64,000 bases of DNA from JAFGUB01 sp050305515 (GTDB lineage: Bacteria; Campylobacterota; Campylobacteria; Campylobacterales; Sulfurimonadaceae). The notes under the pieces were generated by a model. That model saw only the letters and a list, made by a program, of their open reading frames with translations, made no database searches and was not told the origin of the DNA. Location of the stretch: assembly GCA_050305515.1 (NCBI GenBank), contig JBNLFL010000040.1:124001-188000 (forward strand). The letters are read 5' to 3'. This document shows positions 8,826 through 17,461 of the stretch, in pieces; the first letter of the stretch is position 1; each line of letters begins with the position of its first letter. The position numbers and the translations under genes are program-made.

Positions 8826-9452
8826 ATGGCAAGATATAGAGGTCCCGTAGAAAAGATCGAAAGAAGATTCGGCGTTAGCCTTAACCTGAAAGGTGAGCGT
8901 CGTCTTGCAGGAAAATCTGCACTAGACAAACGTCCTTATGGCCCAGGTCAACATGGTCAGCGCCGTAAAAAGCCTTCCGAATATGGTCTGCAGCTCAATG
9001 AGAAGCAGAAAGCGAAATTTATGTACGGTCTGTCAGAAAAACAGATGCGTGCAGTGTTTGCGGAAGCGAAACGCCGTACCGGCAACACCGGTACCAACCT
9101 TGTAACCCTTCTGGAACAGCGTCTTGATAACGTTGTTTACCGTATGGGTTTTGCCAGCACACGTCGTTTCGCACGCCAGCTGGTAAACCACGGGCACATC
9201 ATGGTTGACGGTGCACGTGTGGACATCCCGTCTTACCGTATCAAACCGGGTCAGAAAGTGGAAGTTCACGAAAAGAGCAAAAAGAACGTACAAGTTGTTC
9301 GTGCCCTTGAGTTAACCAACCAGACAGGTCTTGCACCATGGGTTGATATCGATGCTGACAAAGTATTCGGAATCTTTACACGTCTTCCAGAACGTGAAGA
9401 GGTTGTTATCCCTGTTGAAGAACGTCTAATCGTTGAGCTTTACTCGAAATAA
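8826..9452 (+). CDS. rpsD: 30S ribosomal protein S4
   Basis: S4 nucleates assembly of the 16S 5' domain and in E. coli represses its own operon. The 208-residue protein has the N-terminal region (MARYRGP), the GPGQHGQRRKKPSEYGLQL segment and an S4 RNA-binding domain (LEQRLDNVVYRMGFASTR, then RQLVNHGHIMVDG) around residues 96-130. It lacks the N-terminal zinc cysteines found in some S4 proteins. A strong AAGGAGG precedes the start. Confidence 0.98.
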   Translation: MARYRGPVEKIERRFGVSLNLKGERRLAGKSALDKRPYGPGQHGQRRKKPSEYGLQLNEKQKAKFMYGLSEKQMRAVFAEAKRRTGNTGTNLVTLLEQRLDNVVYRMGFASTRRFARQLVNHGHIMVDGARVDIPSYRIKPGQKVEVHEKSKKNVQVVRALELTNQTGLAPWVDIDADKVFGIFTRLPEREEVVIPVEERLIVELYSK

Positions 9453-9477
9453 TAATTAATTACAAAGGCACTGACGC

Positions 9478-10470
9478 ATGAACAAGATCAAAACATCGCC
9501 GCTTCTTCCACAAGAATTTGTTGTTGAGCAGATCAGCGAAAACGAAGCGAATATCATCGCTTATCCTTTTGAGACCGGGTTTGCTGTTTCCCTGGCACAC
9601 CCGATACGCCGTTTTTTGCTCAGCAGTTCTGTGGGATTTGCACCAGTCGCCATTAAAATCGAGGGAGCGCATCACGAGTTTGACTCGGTGCGCGGTATGC
9701 TCGAAGATATTTCTGATTTTATCATCAACCTTAAAGGTGTCCGTTTCAAACTGAAAGACGGTGCCAAAGAGGCTGAGATTGCCTACAGTTTTGTCGGTCC
9801 CTGCGAGATCAAGGGAAGTGACCTGAACGGTGAAGCTGTTGAAGTGGTAACGCCGGATGCATTCCTCGCTACCCTCAACGAAGACGCGACACTGAACTTT
9901 TCCATCAAGATCTATCAGGGTATCGGATATGTTCCTAGCGAAGATATCCGTGAGCAGCTCGATGACGGTTATATTGCACTCGATGCATATTTTACGCCGG
10001 TTCGCAAAGCAACGTACAAAATTGACAATGTTCTTGTCGAAGACAACCCGAATTTTGAAAAGGTTGTTCTGAATATCGTGACTGACGGACAGATTACTCC
10101 GCATGATGCATTTAAAAATGCGCTCGAAGTCATGTATGCCCAAATGGCGGTATTTAACAGTGAAATCAACATTCAGATGCCAACATCGATTGAGCGTTCT
10201 GAAGAGTCACCAGAACTCAAGAAGTTGATGAGCCGTATCGACGAACTGGGACTGAGCGCACGCAGTTTTAACTGCCTCGACCGCTCCAGTATCAAATATA
10301 TCGGTGAGATCGTTATGATGAGTCAGAATGATCTCAAGAACGTTAAAAACCTCGGTAAAAAATCATTTGAAGAGATCGTGGAGAAAGTCGAAGAGTACGG
10401 CTTCAGCGTTGGTGCTGACCTCTCCGGCGATCTGCTTTCAACGTTGAAAAAGAAAATAGAAGCTGAATAA
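9478..10470 (+). CDS. rpoA: DNA-directed RNA polymerase alpha subunit
   Basis: The alpha subunit (330 residues) dimerises through its N-terminal domain (about 1-230) to assemble RNA polymerase. It binds upstream DNA and activators through the C-terminal domain (about 245-320). In that domain the DNA-binding signature is SARSFNCLDRSS followed by LKNVKNLGKKSFEEI; the arginine and asparagine that contact UP elements in E. coli are kept. It lies between rpsD and rplQ in the classical alpha-operon order. Confidence 0.98.
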   Translation: MNKIKTSPLLPQEFVVEQISENEANIIAYPFETGFAVSLAHPIRRFLLSSSVGFAPVAIKIEGAHHEFDSVRGMLEDISDFIINLKGVRFKLKDGAKEAEIAYSFVGPCEIKGSDLNGEAVEVVTPDAFLATLNEDATLNFSIKIYQGIGYVPSEDIREQLDDGYIALDAYFTPVRKATYKIDNVLVEDNPNFEKVVLNIVTDGQITPHDAFKNALEVMYAQMAVFNSEINIQMPTSIERSEESPELKKLMSRIDELGLSARSFNCLDRSSIKYIGEIVMMSQNDLKNVKNLGKKSFEEIVEKVEEYGFSVGADLSGDLLSTLKKKIEAE

Positions 10471-10479
10471 GGAATAGCT

Positions 10480-10830
10480 ATGAGACATCGTCATGGATAC
10501 CGCAAACTCGGTCGCACCAGTGCACATCGCGCGGCACTGCTGAAGAACCTTACGATTGCACTGATTGAAAACGGTAAAATTGAAACGACCGTTCCAAAAG
10601 CCAAAGAGCTTCGCTCTTATGTAGAAAAACTGATCACAACTGCCGGAAAAGGCGATGCAAATGCACACCGTGCTGTTTTCGCTTCATTGCAGAACAAAGA
10701 AGCAACGAAAAAGCTTCTGGGTGAGATCGGACCAAAATATGTTGAGCGTCAGGGTGGCTACACTCGTATTACACGCACACGTATTCGCCGTGGTGATGCC
10801 ACCACAATGGCATTTATTGAACTCGTATAA
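10480..10830 (+). CDS. rplQ: 50S ribosomal protein L17
   Basis: L17 lies at the peptide exit side of the large subunit. The 116-residue sequence has the family N-terminus (MRHRHGYRKLGRTSAHR) and the central motif TTVPKAKELRSYVEKLIT. It starts 9 bases after rpoA and is the last gene of the alpha operon. Its stop codon ends the loop of an 11-bp perfect hairpin. Confidence 0.98.
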   Translation: MRHRHGYRKLGRTSAHRAALLKNLTIALIENGKIETTVPKAKELRSYVEKLITTAGKGDANAHRAVFASLQNKEATKKLLGEIGPKYVERQGGYTRITRTRIRRGDATTMAFIELV

Positions 10831-10841
10831 GAGTTCAATAA
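10814..10841 (+). terminator. Perfect 11-bp hairpin across the rplQ stop codon
   Basis: TTATTGAACTC (10814-10824) and GAGTTCAATAA (10831-10841) are exact inverted repeats around a 6-base loop that ends with the TAA stop. No long T-run follows. It is the likely 3' end structure of the alpha operon and has the same architecture as the hom hairpin. Confidence 0.5.
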
Positions 10842-10907
10842 CCCGCACTTCTTAAATTACCTCTTCATATCAACGTTTTCCGCAAACAGCACTGTCAAAG
10901 GAGTCCT

Positions 10908-12128
10908 TTGAATCCAAAAATTATCTGTGGCACCTATCGTATGACGGATAGAAATCCTGAACATGTTAAGGCATTGGTCGATGCAATTGACGCTGGTGTA
11001 CGTGTGATCGACACTGCGTCACACTATATGGACGGGACTGCCGAGTCTGCCATATTTGAGGCCCTTAAACAGTGCGATCCCGGAATTACAGACGCTGTAG
11101 AGGTCATCAGCAAATTCGGTTATATTCAGGGCAGTACACTTAAGCGTGTCATGATCGAGGGTGATTATCCCGAAACGGTTATCTACAATGAGCAGGTACG
11201 ACACTGTATCCATCCCGATTTTATGCGTGCTGAACTCGATGCGACCTTGTCACGCCTTGGCAGAGCATCGCTTGCTTGTTATCTTGTCAATAATCCGGAA
11301 TATCTCCTGCTGGATGCTTTGAAGCGAAACAGTTCGCGTACGGACGCTATCGCTGTGATACATGAGCGTCTGCAAACAGTTTTTACCGCACTTGAGCAGG
11401 AGGTCTCGTCGGGACGAATCGGCAGTTACGGCATTGCTTCCAACAGTATCGCAAAAAGCTCGGATACCCCTGATTTTTTTCCTTACGACATGCTGCTTGA
11501 ATTGGCAGAAAATGCAGCAAGCGCCGCCGGCAATTTACATCACCATTTTACGACATTGCAATTACCGATCAACCTGATGGAGCAAGAGGGGCTCTCTTGT
11601 GCATCATGGGGAAAAAGCAAAGGGCTGCGTATCATTGCGAATCGTCCGCTTAATGCAGAGCGTGAAGGTTTGATGTATCGGCTTGCGGATTACGAGATAA
11701 GTGCGGAGTATTACCATCTTTTAAACGGCTTACTTGAAACATGCGACAGTAATGATACGCGATCACTTTTTAACCTCATCGAGACTATGGACGCAACGCG
11801 GCACCGTTTCGGATGGATCGGTGAATATGAATTATTTGCATATAAAGAGATCCTGCCGCATTTTGCAAAAGTGCTGCGTACGCTAGATGTGCAGCGGCGG
11901 GATTTTCTTTCGGAACAGCTGGAGATTTTTTTAGAGGCGTATGCAAAAATGGTAGCGTATGAGTGTACTTTGCAGACACGAAGCGTCCTGAAAGAGCAAT
12001 TTCTTACATGTAAGAGACCCATGCAGCATGAAGCACTTGATTTTTTGCTGGAGCAGAAAAATATTGATTATATAGCAGTTGGAATGCGAAAACGACGCTA
12101 TGTCGCCGATGTTATGAATCTCGCTTAG
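10908..12128 (+). CDS. Aldo/keto reductase-like protein with altered active site
   Basis: This 406-residue protein looks like an aldo/keto reductase over its first 250 residues: GTYRM at the start, VIDTASHYMDG (Asp and Tyr), VISKFGY (Lys) and a (LE)ATLSRLG helix. In the family a His normally follows the next strand (LLHNP); here the sequence is LVNNPE, so the catalytic His is replaced by Asn. The C-terminal 150 residues are not typical AKR sequence. The TTG start at 10908 has AAAGGAG 4 bases upstream. One palindrome copy lies near the end (12004). Substrate and activity are unknown. Confidence 0.7.
   Translation: MNPKIICGTYRMTDRNPEHVKALVDAIDAGVRVIDTASHYMDGTAESAIFEALKQCDPGITDAVEVISKFGYIQGSTLKRVMIEGDYPETVIYNEQVRHCIHPDFMRAELDATLSRLGRASLACYLVNNPEYLLLDALKRNSSRTDAIAVIHERLQTVFTALEQEVSSGRIGSYGIASNSIAKSSDTPDFFPYDMLLELAENAASAAGNLHHHFTTLQLPINLMEQEGLSCASWGKSKGLRIIANRPLNAEREGLMYRLADYEISAEYYHLLNGLLETCDSNDTRSLFNLIETMDATRHRFGWIGEYELFAYKEILPHFAKVLRTLDVQRRDFLSEQLEIFLEAYAKMVAYECTLQTRSVLKEQFLTCKRPMQHEALDFLLEQKNIDYIAVGMRKRRYVADVMNLA
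12004..12013. repeat. Iterated palindrome TTACATGTAA, copy 2
   Basis: Exact copy inside the AKR-like gene, read in the Thr-Cys frame (LTCK). Confidence 0.95.
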
Positions 12129-12200
12129 GTTACAGATTTTAGCGCCTGTTAAGTGAGATTACCCTATTTTACCGTTACAACATAGAGAAGGTACAACGAG

Positions 12201-12476
12201 ATGATTCCATTTACAGATGAAGAGCTGATGGCACCGGTACGTACAGTGATTGATAAAGTACGTCCCTCATTAGCTCTCGATGGCGGTGATATTGATTTCG
12301 TTACTGTAAAAAACGGCGTGGTATATGTGCAGCTCAAAGGTGCATGTGTCGGTTGCGGCAGTAGCGGTAATACTTTGAAATACGGTGTAGAGCGTCAGCT
12401 CCGTATTGAAATTCATCCCGAGTTAACGGTTGTTAATGTACCATTCGGGATGGAAAATCAGATTGACCAGCTTTAA
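12201..12476 (+). CDS. NifU C-terminal-domain Fe-S cluster carrier (Nfu type)
   Basis: This 91-residue protein is a single Nfu domain with the CVGCGSS motif (CxxC) near residue 52, which binds and passes on an iron-sulfur cluster. It has the family segment RPSLALDGGDIDFV near residue 20. It precedes the TPR gene and murE, the order I recall from Campylobacter. Clients are unknown. Confidence 0.9.
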   Translation: MIPFTDEELMAPVRTVIDKVRPSLALDGGDIDFVTVKNGVVYVQLKGACVGCGSSGNTLKYGVERQLRIEIHPELTVVNVPFGMENQIDQL

Positions 12477-12534
12477 ATAACTTTGCAGATTTTCCGATAT
12501 TTTATGTAACAGAGTACTTATGAAGGAGCGAGAG

Positions 12535-13122
12535 ATGAAACCTATCAACAAATATAAAACCCTCGCCACTGCCAATGACAGTTTCAGTAAAGCCGATTAT
12601 GCGCAGGCATTGCGTAATTATGCCCTTGTGCTAAAAGATTTTCCCAACTCCAAAGAGGCATTTAATGGAGCCATCCTGGCAGAAATGGCGATGAGCGGTG
12701 AAACTACTGCTATTGCACTTTTTGACTATTATGAAGTGCTTCGCCGTGAAAATGCCGAAGAAGCCGATGCCATTATGAGTGAGATTTTAACCACTATGGA
12801 CGGCACGATGGAAGAGATATCTGAACTCCTGGGCAACCCGGTTCGCGAACGTGTGGAGCTTGAAAACGGAATCACCTATGCAGAGTTTAAAATGATTGTC
12901 GATGAGGATGGCGATTTTAAAAAGATTTTTGAAAACATTATGTTTTCTACACGTGTCATCATTACCGAAAAAGAGGATTTCCTTGATTTCCTTGACCAGC
13001 TTGTAAGTCATGGTTTCAGCGAAATGGCTCTGGCTTACGTCGAAAGTGCCCTCAGCGTTTACAAAAACGATCCGAAACTCAACGATATGTTCAATATGAT
13101 TGCATCGAAAGGGTCGGATTGA
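12535..13122 (+). CDS. TPR-like conserved protein
   Basis: This 195-residue soluble protein has tetratricopeptide-like helices in its first 60 residues (SFSKADYAQALRNYALVLKDFP) and an acidic C-terminal half. I chose the ATG at 12535 because AAGGAG lies 6 bases upstream; an ATG at 12520 would place that ribosome-binding site inside the gene. It lies between nfu and murE and overlaps murE by 4 bases. Its function is not known; the conserved position suggests a housekeeping role. Confidence 0.75.
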   Translation: MKPINKYKTLATANDSFSKADYAQALRNYALVLKDFPNSKEAFNGAILAEMAMSGETTAIALFDYYEVLRRENAEEADAIMSEILTTMDGTMEEISELLGNPVRERVELENGITYAEFKMIVDEDGDFKKIFENIMFSTRVIITEKEDFLDFLDQLVSHGFSEMALAYVESALSVYKNDPKLNDMFNMIASKGSD

Positions 13123-14417
13123 AAATTGCGCTCCCCTCGCAGGCGTTTTCCTACGTCAGCGAAAACTCTTCCGAGTGCGATAGTGAGACCGCATTCGTCC
13201 TCACGGAACTCAATCGCAAATATCTTGACGATGCCAAAGCGCGCCACGCGCATTCCGTCATCAGCGCAGCCGAGATCGCTCCGCTGTTCGGTGTCGATCG
13301 CATCAAAATCATCGGTATTACCGGAACCAACGGCAAGACTACAACGGCAAGTGCCATCTATTCGTTTTTGCTTGACCTTGGATACAGGGCAGCATTGCAG
13401 GGAACCCGCGGATTTTTCATGAACGATACCATCGTGGAGGGAAAATCCCTTACGACGCCGACCGTGCTGACGACGTATCGTCACATCTATCAGGCGGTTG
13501 CGGCCGGATGCGACTATTTCATTATGGAAGTCAGTTCGCATGCCATTGTTCAAAACCGGATCGAGGGGCTTCCGTTTGCACTGAAGATTCTTACCAATAT
13601 TACGCAGGATCATCTGGATTATCACAAATCTATGGAAGAGTATGCGCGCGTCAAGAACAGTTTTTTTGCCGATGACGCGATGAAACTTGTCAATCGTGAT
13701 GAGGCAAAATCACAGGTCAATACAAAAAATGCCTTTACCTACGGGATTGAAAACAATGCGACGTACAAGCTGATGGCATACTCGCTTAATGAAGGCATCA
13801 GCGGGATTGTGAACTATCTGGGCAACATGGTGCCGTTTCATGGCGAATTGCACGGTTTTTTCAATCTGTACAATACTCTGGCGGCCATTGCTGCGGTACA
13901 TCTCGTCACCGGAAAGGATCTTGAGTCGATATGCGATGTCGTCAGCAATTTTGCCGGTGTGAGCGGGCGGATGGAGTGTGTCAGCCGAGAACCGCTCGTC
14001 ATTGTAGATTTTGCGCATACCCCTGACGGCATGGTTCAGGTACTCAACGCCCTTAAGGAAAAAGAGCTGCGGGTAGTATTTGGTGCAGGCGGTGACCGTG
14101 ATCGCAGCAAGCGCCCTCTGATGGGGAAAGTGGCTGCAGCTTATGCCAAAAAAATTTATCTTACCAGTGATAATCCGCGCCACGAAGATCCTGACGCGAT
14201 TATTGCCGAGATCCTCTCGGGAATCAGCGATCATGAAAATGTTGTTGTCGAGCCAAACCGCAGAGCAGCCATCAAGCGGGCGCTTGAGGAGCAGGAAGCA
14301 GGAGAGGTGGTCGTCATTCTCGGCAAAGGCGATGAGACCACCCAGATCATCTACGATCAGCACCTGCCTTTCGATGACCGGGAGGTAGTGCGCTCGCTTC
14401 TTGCCTGCTCTTCATAG
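13119..14417 (+). CDS. murE: UDP-N-acetylmuramoyl-tripeptide synthetase
   Basis: MurE adds the third amino acid to the peptidoglycan stem peptide in the cytoplasm. The 432-residue protein has the ATP-binding GITGTNGKTTT around residue 66, EVSSHAIVQNR around residue 138 and HTPDGM around residue 301. The SDNPRHEDP motif around residue 345 is the signature of meso-diaminopimelate-adding enzymes. The start is TTG at 13119, overlapping the upstream TGA. The protein is shorter than E. coli MurE, as in other Campylobacterota. Confidence 0.95.
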   Translation: MKIALPSQAFSYVSENSSECDSETAFVLTELNRKYLDDAKARHAHSVISAAEIAPLFGVDRIKIIGITGTNGKTTTASAIYSFLLDLGYRAALQGTRGFFMNDTIVEGKSLTTPTVLTTYRHIYQAVAAGCDYFIMEVSSHAIVQNRIEGLPFALKILTNITQDHLDYHKSMEEYARVKNSFFADDAMKLVNRDEAKSQVNTKNAFTYGIENNATYKLMAYSLNEGISGIVNYLGNMVPFHGELHGFFNLYNTLAAIAAVHLVTGKDLESICDVVSNFAGVSGRMECVSREPLVIVDFAHTPDGMVQVLNALKEKELRVVFGAGGDRDRSKRPLMGKVAAAYAKKIYLTSDNPRHEDPDAIIAEILSGISDHENVVVEPNRRAAIKRALEEQEAGEVVVILGKGDETTQIIYDQHLPFDDREVVRSLLACSS

Positions 14418-14479
14418 AAAACGAATCTTAAACCGTCAAGTTGATTAATCAGACTAAAATTATCCGATTTCAATTCCGA

Positions 14480-14485
14480 TATAAT
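14480..14485 (+). promoter_or_regulatory. Candidate -10 box upstream of the ferredoxin-panD run
   Basis: TATAAT in the context TTCCGATATAATGG lies 41 bases before the ferredoxin start. It suggests that the genes from here on have their own promoter within the murE-tkt block. Confidence 0.5.
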
Positions 14486-14525
14486 GGCGCGAAATTTCAC
14501 GTCAGTCAGATTAAAGGAGCAGCGT

Positions 14526-14909
14526 ATGATTCCAGGACAAGTACCTCAACCCGCGTTTTATATTTTTAAGTGTGAGCAGTCATCTCCTCCGGGTATGCCA
14601 AAACCCAGTTGTGTCAATCCCCAGACACAGGATCTTTTCCAGTATTTAGCACAAACTTTGATGCAAAAAGGTATAATTGGGACCGTACAACCGATTCGTA
14701 CCGGATGCATGAACCGTTGCAATATGGGGCCTGTAATGCTGGTTGAACCGGGCCATGTGATGTATACAGGAATCAATAAAGAAAAAATTGACCGTATCAT
14801 CGAAGAACACATTCTCGGCGGTAATGTCGTTGAAGAGTTTGTCATTCCCGAACAGATGTGGGGAGAAGCTATCTCTCCGGCAGACATGGCCAGGCAGATG
14901 GGAAGATAA
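14526..14909 (+). CDS. Thioredoxin-like 2Fe-2S ferredoxin
   Basis: This 127-residue protein has cysteines in the arrangement FKCEQSSP, KPSCVN, then RTGCMNRCNMGP, matching the four-cysteine 2Fe-2S site of thioredoxin-like ferredoxins (NuoE-like fold). It is probably a small electron carrier. I chose ATG 14526 with AAAGGAG 5 bases upstream; an upstream in-frame start at 14484 falls in the -10 region. It lies between murE and panD, and its electron partner is not apparent. Confidence 0.82.
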   Translation: MIPGQVPQPAFYIFKCEQSSPPGMPKPSCVNPQTQDLFQYLAQTLMQKGIIGTVQPIRTGCMNRCNMGPVMLVEPGHVMYTGINKEKIDRIIEEHILGGNVVEEFVIPEQMWGEAISPADMARQMGR

Positions 14910-14925
14910 ATAAAGGAATAGCTAT

Positions 14926-15291
14926 ATGACCATGGAAATGCTCTACAGCAAAATTCATCGTGCGACTGTGACCGATGCCAACCTCAACTATGTTGGTTCA
15001 ATCACTATTGATGAAGAGTTGCTTGAAGCATCGAAAATGCGCGTCGGACAGAAGGTTGAGATTCTCAACATCAATAACGGCGAACGTTTTTCTACCTATA
15101 TTATTCTGGGCGAGCGCGGCAAACGCGATATATGCCTTAATGGAGCTGCGGCACGCAAGGTACACAAAGGTGACAAAGTCATCATTGTTGCCTATGCGAC
15201 GTATGATGCCAAAGATCTTGAAACCTATGAACCGACCGTAGTTCTTGTCGATGACAATAACAATATCAGTGAAGTCTTGAAGAGTATCTGA
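14926..15291 (+). CDS. panD: Aspartate 1-decarboxylase
   Basis: PanD makes beta-alanine for pantothenate and coenzyme A. The 121-residue proenzyme has the self-cleavage Gly-Ser in NYVGSITID around residue 24, where the Ser becomes the pyruvoyl group, and the conserved GERGKRDICLNGAAAR segment. AAAGGA lies upstream of the ATG. It overlaps ybaB by one base. No panB or panC lies beside it. Confidence 0.95.
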   Translation: MTMEMLYSKIHRATVTDANLNYVGSITIDEELLEASKMRVGQKVEILNINNGERFSTYIILGERGKRDICLNGAAARKVHKGDKVIIVAYATYDAKDLETYEPTVVLVDDNNNISEVLKSI

Positions 15292-15605
15292 TGTTTGGAA
15301 ATCTGAATCTGGGAGATATGGGCAAGATGCTCGAAGGCTTTCAGGAACAGGCTGAAAAGCTTCAGAGTGAAATGGCGTCTCGTGAATTTACCGTTAAAAC
15401 GGGTGGCGGGATGGTCAAAGTAACCATCAACGGGCAGGGCGAAGTTATTGACATTGATATCGATGATGCCCTGCTTGATGACAAAGAGTCGTTACAGATT
15501 CTACTGATAGCAGCATTTAATGATGCCAACAAGATGGTGGAAGACTCCAAAAAACAGAGCGCCATGAATCTTTTTGGCGGGGCCAACCCCTTTACACAGG
15601 GCTGA
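15291..15605 (+). CDS. ybaB: YbaB/EbfC-family nucleoid-associated protein
   Basis: This 104-residue protein has the coiled N-terminal helix (DMGKMLEGFQEQAEKLQSEM) and the VKVTINGQGEVIDIDID strand segment of YbaB/EbfC proteins, which bind DNA as dimers. It overlaps panD and the next gene by one base each, so translation is coupled. Which DNA it prefers is not known. Confidence 0.92.
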   Translation: MFGNLNLGDMGKMLEGFQEQAEKLQSEMASREFTVKTGGGMVKVTINGQGEVIDIDIDDALLDDKESLQILLIAAFNDANKMVEDSKKQSAMNLFGGANPFTQG

Positions 15606-16600
15606 TGGCACCGCTCCTCACACTTCTTTTTACCCTTTCAGTAACCCTTTTTGCATGTGAAGGAAATGGTGGTTGTTTGCAAAAAGCGGAGGACTCCGCT
15701 CTTTTCTCCGGTGGATCCCTTTCGGTCGCATTGGCAAAGAAATCACGTTTGTCTTACAGTCCTGTACCGCTTTCTCGTTTCCGTAAATATGATCCTTTTC
15801 TCGGTCTGGGCGTTGAAGCGGTAGATCACCCTTTTGAATTTCCTTATATTTTCCTTTCCAAAAGCGTAAAGAAGCTCACTGCCGTAACGCCGCAGGGAGT
15901 GAGAGCGGGAGAAATCAGCAAGCATCAATGCGGGTTGGATCGTCTTGGCCGTTTTAGCGGTGATGTCGGTACCTATGGCGTTATTGGTGACAGCTGCTGC
16001 GCGTTGGAAGCGATTATAACTCCTGCCGGGGTTATAGAAAAATCCTATCTGGAACATTTCTGGAAGAGCGAAAACGTCTTGTACGGTGATGCCGGCATCC
16101 GTCTGGCTGATACACTCCAAAGCCGTGTGGTCTCCGTTGATCCTTTTCTCCCTGAGAACCCCTTCTGTATCGGTGATGAGATCATCGCTTATGACGGGAA
16201 AAAGCTTTCCGAACGCTGCAGCGTTGAGGAGGCGATCCTTTTCAGCGTCCCTGGATCACAGCACAAAGTTACCGTACGACGCGATGGGAAGGAGCTGGTA
16301 CTTAATGTCCGGATAGCCGAACGCCTCGGCGGAGGCCTGCTGGGCGATACTTTTCTCGAGCGTCTTGGACTTTATCTCGATGCACAGCTCTGCATTGTCA
16401 AGGCGAGTTCATTGTCGGATAATCTCGAACTACTCAAGGGAGACTGCCTCATTCAGCTTAATGGTGCCGATGTAGTGAGCATGGCGGAAATACGCCAAAA
16501 ACTGCTACAAGGTGACAATTCTCTGCTTTTTGAGCGCCGTAATTTCCAGTTCTTTATTCATATAAAATCTAAAGATGCTAAAATTACGCAAAAAAAATAG
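15605..16600 (+). CDS. Periplasmic PDZ-domain protein
   Basis: This 331-residue protein has an N-terminal signal peptide (hydrophobic residues 3-16, then Ala-Cys). Its C-terminal half contains a PDZ-like domain (GDEIIAYDGKKLSERCSVEE around residue 195, and a second hydrophobic loop near residue 290). Several cysteines in the mature part suggest disulfides. It lies in the conserved ybaB-PDZ-ispA-tkt order. No protease motif is visible, so it is more likely a scaffold or sensor. Function is unknown. Confidence 0.75.
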   Translation: MAPLLTLLFTLSVTLFACEGNGGCLQKAEDSALFSGGSLSVALAKKSRLSYSPVPLSRFRKYDPFLGLGVEAVDHPFEFPYIFLSKSVKKLTAVTPQGVRAGEISKHQCGLDRLGRFSGDVGTYGVIGDSCCALEAIITPAGVIEKSYLEHFWKSENVLYGDAGIRLADTLQSRVVSVDPFLPENPFCIGDEIIAYDGKKLSERCSVEEAILFSVPGSQHKVTVRRDGKELVLNVRIAERLGGGLLGDTFLERLGLYLDAQLCIVKASSLSDNLELLKGDCLIQLNGADVVSMAEIRQKLLQGDNSLLFERRNFQFFIHIKSKDAKITQKK

Positions 16601-16606
16601 GCATCG

Positions 16607-17461
16607 ATGCAAGAGTTTGAAGCGTTCCTGACTGCCCATCTGCCGAAAGCTTCAAGCTTTCACCCGCACTATGAAGCCGCTTTGCACGCCATGCTAAGGG
16701 CAGGCGGAAAGCGTTTTCGTCCGGCGCTCCTTCTTGGTGTTGTCAAGGCATGTGCGCCCTTACTGCTTGAGAGTGCGTATCACGCGGCGTATGCGATTGA
16801 ACTGCTGCACACCTATTCGTTGATTCATGACGATCTTCCCGTCATGGACAATGCCGACCTGCGACGCGGCGAACCGACATTACATGTAAGGTTTGACGAG
16901 GTCACGGCAGTGCTTGTCGGGGATGCTCTCAATACCCACGCTTTCGAGGTTTTGGCTCTCGCGCCTTTTTCGGATCGCATACGGGTGCGCCTGATCCGCG
17001 AACTGGCTCAAAACGGGGGTGTTGCGGGAATGGTTCTGGGGCAGGCGATAGACTGCCATTTTGAAAACACGCCGCTCTCTATCGAACAGATTCGCATACT
17101 TCACATTAACAAAACGGCCAAACTGATTGCCGCATCACTCAAGATGGGTGCCATCATCGCCGGACAGAAGGCGCTTGAAGCACCGCTGTATGACTTCGGG
17201 ATCGATCTGGGACTACTGTTTCAGATTCAGGATGACATTCTGGACGTGACGCAAAGTACCCTCGAAGCGGGAAAAACAACCGGCAATGATGAGGCCAAAA
17301 ACAGTTTTGTGACGATTCTGGGACTTGAGCGCGCAATGAAAGAGTCTGACGCTCTGGCTGAAAATCTGAGCGATCGTATGGCAGGTCTGGATGAGCGTTT
17401 GAAAAACGAACTCTCATCCATGCTTACCAAGTATATCAACAGACACAAGGAACACTCATGA
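16607..17461 (+). CDS. ispA: Polyprenyl synthetase (farnesyl diphosphate synthase type)
   Basis: IspA condenses isopentenyl diphosphate units into farnesyl diphosphate for quinone and undecaprenyl synthesis. The 284-residue protein has the first aspartate-rich motif HDDLPVMDNADLRRG around residue 76 and the second, FQIQDDILDVT, around residue 206, plus GGKRFRPALL near the start. It overlaps tkt by 4 bases (ATGA). One palindrome copy lies just after the first aspartate-rich motif at 16880. Confidence 0.94.
   Translation: MQEFEAFLTAHLPKASSFHPHYEAALHAMLRAGGKRFRPALLLGVVKACAPLLLESAYHAAYAIELLHTYSLIHDDLPVMDNADLRRGEPTLHVRFDEVTAVLVGDALNTHAFEVLALAPFSDRIRVRLIRELAQNGGVAGMVLGQAIDCHFENTPLSIEQIRILHINKTAKLIAASLKMGAIIAGQKALEAPLYDFGIDLGLLFQIQDDILDVTQSTLEAGKTTGNDEAKNSFVTILGLERAMKESDALAENLSDRMAGLDERLKNELSSMLTKYINRHKEHS
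16880..16889. repeat. Iterated palindrome TTACATGTAA, copy 3
   Basis: Exact copy inside ispA, read in the Leu-His-Val frame (LHVR). Confidence 0.95.

Noticed and set aside
12520..12534. An earlier ATG for the TPR-like gene
   Set aside because: The strong AAGGAG lies between this ATG and the one at 12535, which it serves at proper spacing.
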